Positions 16,507 to 25,393 of a DNA stretch of 64,000 nt are shown piece after piece; the first letter of the stretch is position 1; every line of letters begins with the position of its first letter. The notes beneath the pieces are model-generated. The model saw only the letters and a list, made by a program, of their open reading frames with translations. It ran no database searches and had not been told where the DNA came from. The DNA is taken from the NCBI RefSeq assembly GCF_000828635.1, contig NZ_AP012547.1:1488001-1552000 (forward strand), written 5' to 3'. The position numbers and the translations under genes are program-made. The DNA is from Sulfuritalea hydrogenivorans sk43H. GTDB lineage: Bacteria > Pseudomonadota > Gammaproteobacteria > Burkholderiales > Rhodocyclaceae.

Positions 16507-17658
16507 ATGGAAAAACCCGGTCACATGCTGGCGTGCTGCATCGTCGCGGTCGTCGCCGCGACGATGCTTGCCGCTTGCGTCAGCAATCCCAGCCAGCCCG
16601 AGAAGAACGCGGCGGCCGATGCCGCCGGCCCGGTGTTCTACCCGCCGCTGCCCAACGCGCCGCGCATCCAGTACCTGACCACGATTGCCAGCGAGCGCGA
16701 TCTCGCCGTCAAAAAAGACAGCTTTGCCGACTTCATCGTCGGTGAGGAAAAGGCGGCGCAGCGGCTGACGCAGCCCTACGGCATCGCCCTGCACAAGGGC
16801 AAGCTCTACGTGGCCGACACAGGCGCCGGCGGGCTGGCGATTTTCGATCTGGCGCAGCAGCGCTTCAGTTTCATGACGGGCAACGGGGCCGGTCGCATCA
16901 AGCGCCCGATCAACATCCGCATCGATGCCGACGGCACCCGTTACGTTACCGATACGGGACGCGACCAGGTGCTGGTCTTCGATCGCGAGGACCGCTTCGT
17001 CAAGGCCTTCGGCGTCGAGGGCCAGTTCCGCCCGGTGGATCTGGCCATTGCCGGCGACCGGCTGTATGTCGCCGACATTGCCCATCATCAGGTCCATGTA
17101 CTGGAAAAGGGCACCGGCAGGCTGCTCTTCAAGTTCGGCAAGGCCGGATCGGGCGAGGGCGAACTGTTCCATCCGACCAATATCGCACTCGGTCCGGACG
17201 GCGACATCTATGTTGTCGAAACCAGCAATTTCCGCGTGCAGCGTTTCACCGCCGAAGGCAAGCCGGTACGCACCTACGGCTCCGTCGGCTCCGCGCTGGG
17301 CAGCTTCGCGCGGCCAAAGGGCATCGCCATGGACAAGGCGGGACGCCTGCTGGTCGGCGACGCGGCATTCCAGAACGTGCAGATCTTCGACAACAACGGC
17401 AAGCTGCTGATGTTCTTCGGCCAGACCGATGGCCGTGCCGACGGCCTCAACCTGCCGGCCGGGGTCACGGTCGATTACGAGAACATCGCCCTGTTCCGGC
17501 GCTTCGCCGATCCGAAGTTCAACATCGATTACCTGATCCTCGTCGCCAGCCAGTTCGGGCCGAACAAGGTCGACATCTTCGGCTTCGGCAGGATGGACGG
17601 AATGGACTACCCGGAAGGCAAGCCGGCAGTCAGCCCCACAGCCAAGCCTGTCTCCTGA
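16507..17658 (+). CDS. NHL-repeat beta-propeller lipoprotein
   Basis: A 383-residue protein with a lipoprotein signal ending LAAC (Cys 24), then PLPNAPRIQYL, a segment shared with the second propeller gene at 19692. About six NHL-type repeats follow, with phrases such as PYGIALHKGKLYVADTG, PINIRIDADGTRYVTDTG and HPTNIALGPDGDIYVVE. The fold is a six-bladed propeller anchored to a membrane by lipid. Starts 14 bp after the tetrahaem cytochrome. Propellers of this kind often mediate protein-protein contacts; here a structural role in assembling the barrel and cytochromes is inference. Confidence 0.87.
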   Translation: MEKPGHMLACCIVAVVAATMLAACVSNPSQPEKNAAADAAGPVFYPPLPNAPRIQYLTTIASERDLAVKKDSFADFIVGEEKAAQRLTQPYGIALHKGKLYVADTGAGGLAIFDLAQQRFSFMTGNGAGRIKRPINIRIDADGTRYVTDTGRDQVLVFDREDRFVKAFGVEGQFRPVDLAIAGDRLYVADIAHHQVHVLEKGTGRLLFKFGKAGSGEGELFHPTNIALGPDGDIYVVETSNFRVQRFTAEGKPVRTYGSVGSALGSFARPKGIAMDKAGRLLVGDAAFQNVQIFDNNGKLLMFFGQTDGRADGLNLPAGVTVDYENIALFRRFADPKFNIDYLILVASQFGPNKVDIFGFGRMDGMDYPEGKPAVSPTAKPVS

Positions 17659-17682
17659 GCAAATCACCGCGGATTGCAGGAA

Positions 17683-19689
17683 ATGTGTGCTCGGCTATCG
17701 GTTGCCGTCCGGATCGCCGCGCTGGCAGTTCTCGCCGACGGCAGCCGCGCCGCCGAGATCGAGCCGTTCAAGCTCACCGGAGTCGATGGCTACGTCACGC
17801 TGAACTACGTGCAGGACCAGCAGACCACCGATCAGCCCGCGACGGCATCGCGTTCGCGCCAAACGCAGTCGGGCTTTCGCAATGAGATATTCGTCATGAC
17901 GCACAGCTACGTCTATCACCCGAACCTGATGACGCTGGATCTCGGCGGCGGCCCGGTACTTCACAGCGAGAGCTTCACCGGCGACACGGGAGCCGCAAGC
18001 GCGCGCGGCGCGCTCTACAACCTCACTGCGCGGGCCACGCTGCTGCGCGACAAGCCCTACACCGGAACCGTGTTCTTCTCGCACCTGAATCCGACCGTCA
18101 GCGTCGCACCGGGGCAGGTGCTGACGCAGGAGAACACGCGCTACGGCTTCGATTTTTCGCTGCTCGCCGCCGCATCGCCGGTGCCGCTGCAGGCGGGTTT
18201 TACGCGCTCGCACTCGCAGGGACGCGGCGCCGACCGCCTGGTCGACGACCGCATCGACCAGTTCAACCTCGGCGCCAGCCGTTCCTACGGCGCTCTGGGC
18301 TCGACCAGCGTGCAGTACCAGACCAGCCATCAGGCCTCGCAAAGCGGCAGCCAGAACCTGCCGATCCAGTCGAGCAAGGCCAGCAATCATGCGCTCAACG
18401 TCGACACGCGCCTGCAGTTCGGCGACAAGCGGCAATACGATCTCGCCAATCTCGTCAGCTTCAATACGCAGGGATACGCGCTGGGGTCGGCGGTCCTCCC
18501 GGACCTCAAGGACGGGCGATTCATGCTCGACCTGCGCGCCCGGCACTCGGACAAGCTGCACAGCCACGGCCTCTACAACTATGGTCACAGCAATCAGGGT
18601 GAGCTGGACTCGGTGATCCAGGCGGCATCTGCCGGGCTTAGCTATTGGCCCGTGAGCGGCCTGGAAACCAGCCTCGGCGTGCGCGGCGACAACAACCGCA
18701 CACGGCAGTTCAAGGCCCGGTCGCACGGTATCGATGGCAGCTTCCGCTACGAACAGCCGCTGCCGGTCGGCGTCGGCCAACTCAGCTACGGTGCCCGCTA
18801 CGACAGTCGTGCACAGCAGGCGCAGTCCTCGCAGACCAGCGTTCTCGGCGAGCTGATTACCCTGAGCGGCGTCGCTTACATCGCCCTCAGCCGTCCCAAC
18901 GTCATTGGCGGAACTCCGGTGGTGAGCAATGCCGGCCGCACCCAGACCTTTGTTGCCGGCGTCGACTATCTGCTGACCGTCGTCGGTACCGAGACCCGGC
19001 TGCAGCGATTGATCGGCGGCCGCATCCTCGACGGCGAGCAGGTGCTGGTGGACTACGCCTACGACGTCGGCGGCACCTACGCCTACAACCAGTTCGACCA
19101 GACGCTCAACCTCAACTGGAGCTTGTCGCGCTACGCCAACGGCTATTTCCGCCATTTCATTTCGGCGCCGCGCCTGGCCTCGGGCTCGCCGAGTTTTCCG
19201 CTCAATGAAGTGAGGAGCTCCATTTACGGCCTGCGCGCCGACCTGCCGTTCAATCCGGGCCTGCAGGTCACCCTCGGCGGCGGCATCGAATTCGAGGACC
19301 GGCACGAGTCGGTATCGCCCTACCGGCGCATGGCAAACGATCTCTATTTGCAGACCGACGAGCCGCTGTTCGACCTCGGCAATCTGCGCGCTTCGCTGCG
19401 CCGCTCGCGCATCGAGTACGCCGTCGCCGCGCAGAATTCCGACGTGCGCGGCTTCGAATTGCGCTACTGGTCGCGCCAGTGGTTCGGCATCGATCTGACT
19501 GCGGTCCTGAGCGCCGAACGGGATGACGCCGGACTTGTTCCGCGGCACCGCAGCGACGGCTCGATCGGCGTGCAATGGCAGGAGCGCAAGTTCACGCTGT
19601 CCTCCAGCCTGATGCGTACCCGCGAGACCCAGGCCGGCGTCGAACGCAACCGGACCACCTTTCAGTTCCTTGCCAAAAGGGACTTCTGA
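17683..19689 (+). CDS. Large outer-membrane beta-barrel (porin-like)
   Basis: A protein of about 668 residues with an N-terminal signal region and then alternating polar/aromatic strands throughout, e.g. GYVTLNYVQDQ, FVMTHSYVYHPNLMTLDLGG, GNLRASLRRSRIEYAV, ending in FLAKRDF with the terminal Phe typical of outer-membrane barrels. The start is uncertain: ATG 17683 has AGGA too close, and TTG 17674 is an alternative. It lies between the two NHL-propeller genes, with 24 bp before it and 2 bp after. It has no haem motif. By analogy with porin-cytochrome conduits it may insulate a multihaem protein in the outer membrane; that is inference, since I do not recognise it as MtrB or OmbB. Confidence 0.8.
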   Translation: MCARLSVAVRIAALAVLADGSRAAEIEPFKLTGVDGYVTLNYVQDQQTTDQPATASRSRQTQSGFRNEIFVMTHSYVYHPNLMTLDLGGGPVLHSESFTGDTGAASARGALYNLTARATLLRDKPYTGTVFFSHLNPTVSVAPGQVLTQENTRYGFDFSLLAAASPVPLQAGFTRSHSQGRGADRLVDDRIDQFNLGASRSYGALGSTSVQYQTSHQASQSGSQNLPIQSSKASNHALNVDTRLQFGDKRQYDLANLVSFNTQGYALGSAVLPDLKDGRFMLDLRARHSDKLHSHGLYNYGHSNQGELDSVIQAASAGLSYWPVSGLETSLGVRGDNNRTRQFKARSHGIDGSFRYEQPLPVGVGQLSYGARYDSRAQQAQSSQTSVLGELITLSGVAYIALSRPNVIGGTPVVSNAGRTQTFVAGVDYLLTVVGTETRLQRLIGGRILDGEQVLVDYAYDVGGTYAYNQFDQTLNLNWSLSRYANGYFRHFISAPRLASGSPSFPLNEVRSSIYGLRADLPFNPGLQVTLGGGIEFEDRHESVSPYRRMANDLYLQTDEPLFDLGNLRASLRRSRIEYAVAAQNSDVRGFELRYWSRQWFGIDLTAVLSAERDDAGLVPRHRSDGSIGVQWQERKFTLSSSLMRTRETQAGVERNRTTFQFLAKRDF

Positions 19690-19691
19690 CG

Positions 19692-20699
19692 ATGGGCCAC
19701 CTGTTCCGCATGGCCTTCCTGCTGGCTGTCTGTTTCGCCGTTCCGGCGTGGGCGGAACAGGAGCAGGAGAAACTGGTGTGGCCGCATGCGCCGGCACAGC
19801 CGCGTGTCGAATTCGTCAAGGCCTTTTCACGCGCCGCCGATCTCGGCATCGGCAAGGGCTTCTTCGAGCGGCTCAAGGATCTGCTGTTCGGCGAGGAGGA
19901 GGCGCGCATCCTGCGACCCATGGCGGTGGTGGCGAGCGGCGGCGTTCTCTACGTCGCCGATCCGGGCGCCAGGGGCGTGCATCGCTTCGACACCGGCGGC
20001 GGCGAGTACAGCCTGATCACGGCCGGCGACGATGCGCCGCTGCCGTCTCCCGTGGGACTCGCACGCGGCGCCGCCGGCGAGGTCTATGTCGCCGATTCCC
20101 GATTGGGGCGGATCTTCGTCATTCGGCCGGGGGCAAAGTCGGCGCTGGCGCTACGGCTCGACGTCAAGCTGACGCAGCCGACCGGCATCGCTTTCGACGC
20201 GGCCAGCGGCCGCCTGTATGTCGCCGACACCGCCGAGCATCGGATTCATATCTTCGAGCGCGACGGTTCGCTGGCCGGCAGCATCGGCCGACGCGGCACC
20301 GGCGACGGCGAATTCAACTATCCGACCTATCTCTGGCGCACACCGGAGGGACGTCTGTATGTCACCGACTCGCTGAATTTCCGCGTCCAGGCCTTTGATG
20401 CGCGTGGCCAGTTCGCCGGCAAGTTCGGCCGCCAGGGCGACGGCACGGGCGATGCCGCGCGGCAGAAGGGCGTGGCGACCGACCGCCACGGCCACGTTTA
20501 TGTGGTCGACGCGCTGTTCCATGCCTTCCAGATATTCGACGCGACGGGTCGCCTGCTGCTGCCGGTTGGCGAACGTGGCCACGAACGCGGCGAATTCTGG
20601 CTGCCGACGGGCATTTTCATCGATGACGAGATGATCTACATCGCCGATTCGTACAACCAGCGCATCCAGGTGCTGCGTTATGTCGGAGGAGCGACATGA
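19692..20699 (+). CDS. Second NHL-repeat beta-propeller protein, exported
   Basis: A 335-residue protein. ATG 19692 follows the barrel stop directly and begins a clear signal peptide (1-21, PAWAE). An alternative upstream start at 19575 would lie inside the barrel gene and lack a signal. WPHAPAQPRVEFV and a RLKDLLFGEEEARILRP-type segment match the corresponding part of the propeller at 16507, showing a paralogous pair. The NHL repeats include VGLARGAAGEVYVADSR and YPTYLWRTPEGRLYVTDS. No lipobox is seen, so it should be soluble in the periplasm. Its last bases overlap the 12-haem gene (ATGA). It contains a partial repeat copy at 20135-20156. Confidence 0.87.
   Translation: MGHLFRMAFLLAVCFAVPAWAEQEQEKLVWPHAPAQPRVEFVKAFSRAADLGIGKGFFERLKDLLFGEEEARILRPMAVVASGGVLYVADPGARGVHRFDTGGGEYSLITAGDDAPLPSPVGLARGAAGEVYVADSRLGRIFVIRPGAKSALALRLDVKLTQPTGIAFDAASGRLYVADTAEHRIHIFERDGSLAGSIGRRGTGDGEFNYPTYLWRTPEGRLYVTDSLNFRVQAFDARGQFAGKFGRQGDGTGDAARQKGVATDRHGHVYVVDALFHAFQIFDATGRLLLPVGERGHERGEFWLPTGIFIDDEMIYIADSYNQRIQVLRYVGGAT
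20135..20156 (-). repeat. Dispersed short repeat, copy 3 (inside the second NHL gene)
   Basis: Read on the minus strand this 22-bp stretch matches the best copy with one mismatch (CCGTAGCGCCAGCGCC then GACTTT). It encodes the residues KSALALR of the propeller, so it could also be chance coding similarity. Confidence 0.5.
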
Positions 20700-22378
20700 A
20701 GCGCGGCCTGCTCGCGGCTGCCGTGCTGTTTCTGGCACTGCCGGTTCTGGCGGGACTGGCAAGCAGCAAGCACAACCTCTCGGTCAGCGGGCCGGGGACG
20801 GTCAAGGCGGCATCCGAGACGCAGAACTGCATCTTCTGCCATGCCCCGCACAACGCCTCGCCCATCGCGCCACTATGGAACCGCAACAATCCAGGCACCA
20901 GCTACACGCCCTACACCAGTTCGACCTCGGTCGCCCGGCCCGGCCAGCCTACCGGCGCCTCGCTGCAATGCCTCTCCTGCCACGACGGCACCATCGCGCT
21001 CGGCGATGTCCTCAGTCGCAGCACACGCATCGGCATGGCCGGCGGTGTGACGACCATGCCGGCCGGCAACAGCAAGCTCGGCAGCGACCTGTCCGACGAC
21101 CATCCGATTTCCTTCGCCTACACCGCCACGCTGGCCGCGACGCGCGGCGAACTGGCCAACCCGTCGACGCTCACCGGCAAGGTCAAGCTCGATTCCGGCG
21201 GGCAGCTGCAATGCACCTCCTGCCACGATGCTCACGACGACAGCAACGGCAAGTTCCTCGTGGTGCCCAACCAGGCCTCGGCGCTGTGCCAGACCTGCCA
21301 CATAAAGAACTACTGGAACGGCAGCGACCACAAGCTCTCGGGCAAGACCTGGAATGGTGCCGGCCCGAATCCGTGGCCGCATACGACCGGCACCACCGTC
21401 GCCGCGAACGCTTGCGAGAGCTGCCATCGACCGCATACCGCCGGCGGAAAAAAATGGCTGCTCAACAACGCCGCCGAGGAAAGCAACTGCTACTCGTGCC
21501 ACAACGGCAACGTCGCCACGAAAAACGTCCAGGCCGAATTCACCGGCAAGAGCTCCATCCATCCGGTGGCCGCAAGCACCGGGGTGCACGATCCGGCGGA
21601 ACCGGCGGTGATACAGGCGCGGCATGTCGAGTGCGCCGATTGCCACAACCCGCACGCCACCAGCAGCAGCACCGGCCTGCTGCCCGGTTCGCTGGCCGGT
21701 GTGCGCGGCATCAATAGTGGCGGCGCCGAAGTCAAGCCGGCGACGGCCGAGTACCAGATCTGCTTCCGCTGCCATGCCGACAGCCCCAACATGCCGGCGC
21801 CGCGCACCACGCGGCAAATCGTGCAGACGAATGCTCGTCTCGAGTTCGCCACCACCAATCCGTCGCACCATGCGGTTGTCGGCCCCGGGAAGAACACCAA
21901 CGTACCGAGCCTGGTCGCGCCGTGGACCACGGCCAGCACCGTGAAATGCAGCGACTGCCACAACAACAATTCCGGACCGGGTGCGGGCGGTGTCGGTCCG
22001 AAGGGGCCGCACGGATCGACCTACCCGACGCTGCTGGAACGGCAGTACCTGAAGGCCGACAACACGCCGGAGAGCGCCGCCAACTACGCGCTCTGCTACA
22101 AGTGCCACAGCCGCACCAGCATCCTCAGCGACAACACCTTCAAGGAACACACGAAGCACATCATCGGCGAACGCACGCCCTGCAATGCCTGCCACGACCC
22201 CCACGGCATCAGCTCGACCCAGGGCAACGCCACCAACAACAGCAAGTTGATCAACTTCGACACCACGATCAACAAGCCGAGTTCGAGCGGCCAGTTGAAG
22301 TTCGTCTCGAACGGTACCAATCGGGGCAGCTGCTACCTGACTTGCCACGGCAAGAATCACAACCCACTCAGCTACTAG
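20696..22378 (+). CDS. Exported 12-haem c-type cytochrome
   Basis: A 560-residue protein with a signal peptide (1-19). It has eleven CXXCH motifs (CIFCH, CLSCH, CTSCH, CQTCH, CESCH, CYSCH, CADCH, CFRCH, CSDCH, CYKCH, CNACH) and a twelfth with an extra residue, CYLTCH, near the C terminus. The first four haems lie in a module homologous to the tetrahaem cytochrome at 15836. The ATG overlaps the stop of the NHL gene. Twelve haems in one chain with an adjacent barrel suggest the terminal component of an envelope-spanning electron route. Whether the CX3CH site binds haem is open. Confidence 0.9.
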   Translation: MKRGLLAAAVLFLALPVLAGLASSKHNLSVSGPGTVKAASETQNCIFCHAPHNASPIAPLWNRNNPGTSYTPYTSSTSVARPGQPTGASLQCLSCHDGTIALGDVLSRSTRIGMAGGVTTMPAGNSKLGSDLSDDHPISFAYTATLAATRGELANPSTLTGKVKLDSGGQLQCTSCHDAHDDSNGKFLVVPNQASALCQTCHIKNYWNGSDHKLSGKTWNGAGPNPWPHTTGTTVAANACESCHRPHTAGGKKWLLNNAAEESNCYSCHNGNVATKNVQAEFTGKSSIHPVAASTGVHDPAEPAVIQARHVECADCHNPHATSSSTGLLPGSLAGVRGINSGGAEVKPATAEYQICFRCHADSPNMPAPRTTRQIVQTNARLEFATTNPSHHAVVGPGKNTNVPSLVAPWTTASTVKCSDCHNNNSGPGAGGVGPKGPHGSTYPTLLERQYLKADNTPESAANYALCYKCHSRTSILSDNTFKEHTKHIIGERTPCNACHDPHGISSTQGNATNNSKLINFDTTINKPSSSGQLKFVSNGTNRGSCYLTCHGKNHNPLSY

Positions 22379-22388
22379 GAGAAAGACC

Positions 22389-23069
22389 ATGAACCCTGCT
22401 TCTGCAAATAATGACCTGCTGTCGGCCCCGGTCGATTACGAGCTTCGTCCATTGCCCGCCGCGACCGATTCGCGCCGTCTCACGGCCTTGGTCGGCCTGG
22501 TGGCGTGTGTGACACTTTCATCTCTTTATCTTGCTGTGCGCGGTACCGAGAAGCCGGTTGCGCAACCCGTTGCATCACATGCAGCATCGACCACTTCCAA
22601 CATGCAGGCACCTGATATTCAGGCGATGGTCGATCGTCTTGCCGCACGCCTCGAGACGGAGCCTGACAACGGGCCGGGCTGGCAGATGCTGGCAAAGTCC
22701 TACGCCGCGCAGGGACGTTTTGGCGAAGCGGCCGGAGCCTACGGCAAGGCAGCGGCCTTGCTGCCGCCGGATGCCAACCTTTTGGCGGACTATGCCGATG
22801 TGGTGGCGATGACCCAGTCCGGCAGCTTCGGCGGAGAACCGGTGCGGCTGGTGCAGAAGGCGCTCGCCATCGATCCGAAGCACCCCAAGGCACTGGCGCT
22901 GGCGGGTACCGAAGCCTACCGGCGCGGCGACTTCGGCAATGCGTTGCGCCACTGGAACAAGGCGCTCGAAACGGTGCCGGCCGATACCGACCTGGGAGCT
23001 TCCATTCGCAGCGGAATTGCCGAGGCCGAGAAGCGTCGCGCAGCCTCTGTCGGGCAGCAGCGACAGTAG
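22389..23069 (+). CDS. Membrane-anchored TPR protein, CcmI/NrfG-like
   Basis: A 226-residue protein with one membrane helix (about 31-50), a linker, then about three tetratricopeptide repeats from about 75 (PGWQMLAKSYAAQGRFGEAAGAY, split over helices; then the LAIDPKHPKALALAGTEAYRRG region). This matches the C-terminal domain of CcmI/CycH or NrfG, which present apocytochrome c to the haem lyase. It starts 10 bp after the 12-haem cytochrome gene, with AGGAGA before ATG 22389. A dedicated maturation role for these cytochromes is inferred. No other ccm genes are in the window. Confidence 0.78.
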   Translation: MNPASANNDLLSAPVDYELRPLPAATDSRRLTALVGLVACVTLSSLYLAVRGTEKPVAQPVASHAASTTSNMQAPDIQAMVDRLAARLETEPDNGPGWQMLAKSYAAQGRFGEAAGAYGKAAALLPPDANLLADYADVVAMTQSGSFGGEPVRLVQKALAIDPKHPKALALAGTEAYRRGDFGNALRHWNKALETVPADTDLGASIRSGIAEAEKRRAASVGQQRQ

Positions 23070-23124
23070 CGACGGAAAATTGCCGCCGCTATAAATCGAT
23101 CAAGCCGAACAACGGAGCTTGATC

Positions 23125-23946
23125 ATGAACTGCCCTCCATACCGCATCGCGAGCCGACTGCCATTGCTTGTTGCCGCCGCGTTGCTGAGCGCCTGTGCCG
23201 GCACGAGTCCCGGTGGCCGGCCGCAGATGGCTGCACCGGAGCCGGTGAGTGCGCTGTACTCGTCGCTCGATCTCAACCTGACGCTCGCTGGACTTGCTCC
23301 GGTGGCGACGCCGTGCGAAGGGATCCAGTGCCAGGTCGACAAGGGCTTCGAGCGTCAGGTCCAGCGCCTCGGAACGCGTCTTGCAGAAACGGCCTATGCG
23401 ACTTACCCGGAACTGAAGGATCGCATTCCGCAATTCACGTTCATCGTCGCCGAGAAAATTGAAGCCGGCAGTTCATCGGATGCCTCGGGCAGCATCGTGA
23501 TTTACCGCGGCGTACGCAAGGCCCGGATCGACGAGGAGACGCTGGCCTATCTGGTCGCCAGGGAAATGGGGCATGTCGTCGCCAGGCACCACGATGAGAA
23601 ATCCGCGGCGACCATCATCTCTTCGCTGATCGCCCAGCTTGTGCTGGCGCCCGCCAACCTTGCCCGCGGTGTGGCATTCATTGCCTCTTCGACCGCGGGC
23701 GCGTTCGGCAAGGGCCTGGTTGCATCCAGCAGCATTCCCGAGCAGAGGAAGGAGGCGGACATCATCGCGCTTGACCTGCTTGCCAGGCAGGGATGGAGCG
23801 AGACCGATATTGTCGATTCCCTGCTGGATTACTCAAATCGACTCGGCAGGGATTCGTGGTCGAAGGAAGTGGAAAGGACCGCCTTGCGGATCAGCAATTA
23901 CCGCTCTGCCGATGCCGTGGCCCTGGCGGATCCGATATCGCGCTGA
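23125..23946 (+). CDS. M48-family metalloprotease-like lipoprotein with altered HEXXH motif
   Basis: A 273-residue protein starting at ATG 23125 after ACGGAG (an in-frame TTG at 23119 is also possible). A lipoprotein signal ends LSAC (Cys 24). The M48 core is recognisable: EETLAYLVAREMGHVVARHH and, further on, EQRKEADIIALDLLARQGW, which keeps the glutamate that serves as the third zinc ligand in the family. The zinc motif reads R146-E-M-G-H150 instead of HEXXH, so the first ligand is Arg. Activity is therefore doubtful; it may be a chaperone-like pseudopeptidase. It lies after the cytochrome cluster, 55 bp downstream of the TPR gene, and convergent with the HDOD gene. Confidence 0.82.
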   Translation: MNCPPYRIASRLPLLVAAALLSACAGTSPGGRPQMAAPEPVSALYSSLDLNLTLAGLAPVATPCEGIQCQVDKGFERQVQRLGTRLAETAYATYPELKDRIPQFTFIVAEKIEAGSSSDASGSIVIYRGVRKARIDEETLAYLVAREMGHVVARHHDEKSAATIISSLIAQLVLAPANLARGVAFIASSTAGAFGKGLVASSSIPEQRKEADIIALDLLARQGWSETDIVDSLLDYSNRLGRDSWSKEVERTALRISNYRSADAVALADPISR

Positions 23947-23985
23947 CCGCACGGTCTGCCCGGGCGACGCCATCGGAGCGGTTCG

Positions 23986-25386
23986 CTACGCGGCTTCGAC
24001 GGACGAGATCTGATGTGCCCACGCCAGCGACTGCATGGCGCACTGGGATACCTGCAACGACTCCAGGCCGCACAGCGTCGCCTGCTGCTCCAGGTCTTGC
24101 GGCGACTGGCCCTCGGCCGCAATGGCGAGGCGCAGGGCGTTGCGATAGGGGCCGGTTTGCCCAAGCAATGCGTCATGCACGGCTTTCGGCAGCTTTGCCT
24201 GCAACAGCAGGTTGGCCATGGTCTGGTCCATCAGTTGGTCGAGCAGGGAAAACAGGCCGAGGATGAACAGCGAATCGGCCTGTGCCGGCATGCTGCCCTG
24301 CGCCGCAAGGCTTTCAAGGAAATGGCCGCGCGACAGGGCCTGTTCGGTAAGGACGCGTTCCTCGTGGCCGGGCGCCTTGAAGTCGAACAGCAGCAGGGAC
24401 AGCCAGCGGTAGATCTTTTCCCGGCCGAGCAGCATCAGCGCCTTGTCCATGTTCACGATGGGAGTGCGCAATCCCATGGCCGCCGAATTGATGTAGCGCA
24501 GCAGCTTGAAGGCCAGCACCGGGTCGTGCTTGAACTGTTCCGCAATCGTTGCGATCTCGGCATCGCTGCCCAGCAGGTTGAGCAGCTTGATGATCTGCAG
24601 GCGGTTGATGTTGCTCTTGGGCGGATGCCAGTTTTCACGGCGGGTGACGAATGGGCCGAGGAAGAAATCAAAGCCGGCCTGGAAGTAGGAATCGAACTCG
24701 TCGACCGCATTCAGCCCGCTGGCACCCAGGCGGAGTTTCGGCAGCTTTGCCGAGCGCGCCGCCGTCAGGGATTTGGTCAGCAGCCTGACGCCCATTCCGT
24801 CGAATCCGGTTGCATCGATCTGAACGTAATCGGCGCTTGCCGCCATGATCGGCAACTGGGAAAACCGGGCGATCTGATTCTGGCGCAGCAGCCAGCCGTA
24901 TGAGAAACCGGCCTGGCGCAGGATGTCCAGCTGGCGCAGGATGCGCTCGGCCTCAAGCGTCGGATGCACCGGCGCCAGCATCAGCACGGTGTTTTCCTTC
25001 GGCAGTTCGTGGAGGCGCTTGTTGTCCAGGGAATCCGGCGACAGCCTGATGAACGCCAGCCGCGGGCCCAGCAGCGCGTCATTTCCGAGCGAGGTCAGGT
25101 TGCGCAGGATGGCGTCGTCGTAGATCCTGGGCAGGAACTCGAAGTCGTTCTGCAGGCGCTGTTCGACGTCTTCAGGCAGGCTGAACTGGTAGCCCGAGAT
25201 TCGCTTGTCGCGGTCCAGCACGGGTTCGCGGCACACAAACGACTGGGTCGGCTCGGTCGCTGCCGCCGTCGGCGGCTTCTCGACCTTGTCGGTGGTCTTT
25301 TGAACCGGCGAGCCATCCTGTTTCGGCACGGTGCCTGCGGCGGCCGGTTTGCTTTTTCCCAACATGCGGTCGAAGAAGCTGGTCAT
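23986..25386 (-). CDS. HDOD-domain protein with degenerate EAL-like N-terminal domain (YuxH-like)
   Basis: A 466-residue cytosolic protein. After a low-complexity N terminus (1-45, Lys/Pro/Thr-rich) comes an EAL-related region opening with EPVLDRDKRISGYQF (about 54-70). The canonical EAL triad and metal ligands are missing, so phosphodiesterase activity is not expected. The HDOD domain (about 265-440) begins NRLQIIKLLNLLGSDAEI and includes DPVLAFKLLRYINSAAMG. Such proteins act in signalling without hydrolysis. It lies 7 bp downstream of the IclR gene. Confidence 0.83.
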   Translation of the reverse strand: MTSFFDRMLGKSKPAAAGTVPKQDGSPVQKTTDKVEKPPTAAATEPTQSFVCREPVLDRDKRISGYQFSLPEDVEQRLQNDFEFLPRIYDDAILRNLTSLGNDALLGPRLAFIRLSPDSLDNKRLHELPKENTVLMLAPVHPTLEAERILRQLDILRQAGFSYGWLLRQNQIARFSQLPIMAASADYVQIDATGFDGMGVRLLTKSLTAARSAKLPKLRLGASGLNAVDEFDSYFQAGFDFFLGPFVTRRENWHPPKSNINRLQIIKLLNLLGSDAEIATIAEQFKHDPVLAFKLLRYINSAAMGLRTPIVNMDKALMLLGREKIYRWLSLLLFDFKAPGHEERVLTEQALSRGHFLESLAAQGSMPAQADSLFILGLFSLLDQLMDQTMANLLLQAKLPKAVHDALLGQTGPYRNALRLAIAAEGQSPQDLEQQATLCGLESLQVSQCAMQSLAWAHQISSVEAA

Positions 25387-25393
25387 GGCAGGT

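Noticed and set aside
17695..19797. A 700-codon open frame on the minus strand opposite the beta-barrel gene
   Set aside because: It is the antisense shadow of a high-GC gene. It has no signal, domain or ribosome-binding site, while the plus-strand frame has barrel features and fits the operon.
20873..22390. A 505-codon minus-strand frame opposite the 12-haem cytochrome
   Set aside because: The plus strand carries a signal peptide and regularly spaced haem motifs; the antisense frame has none.
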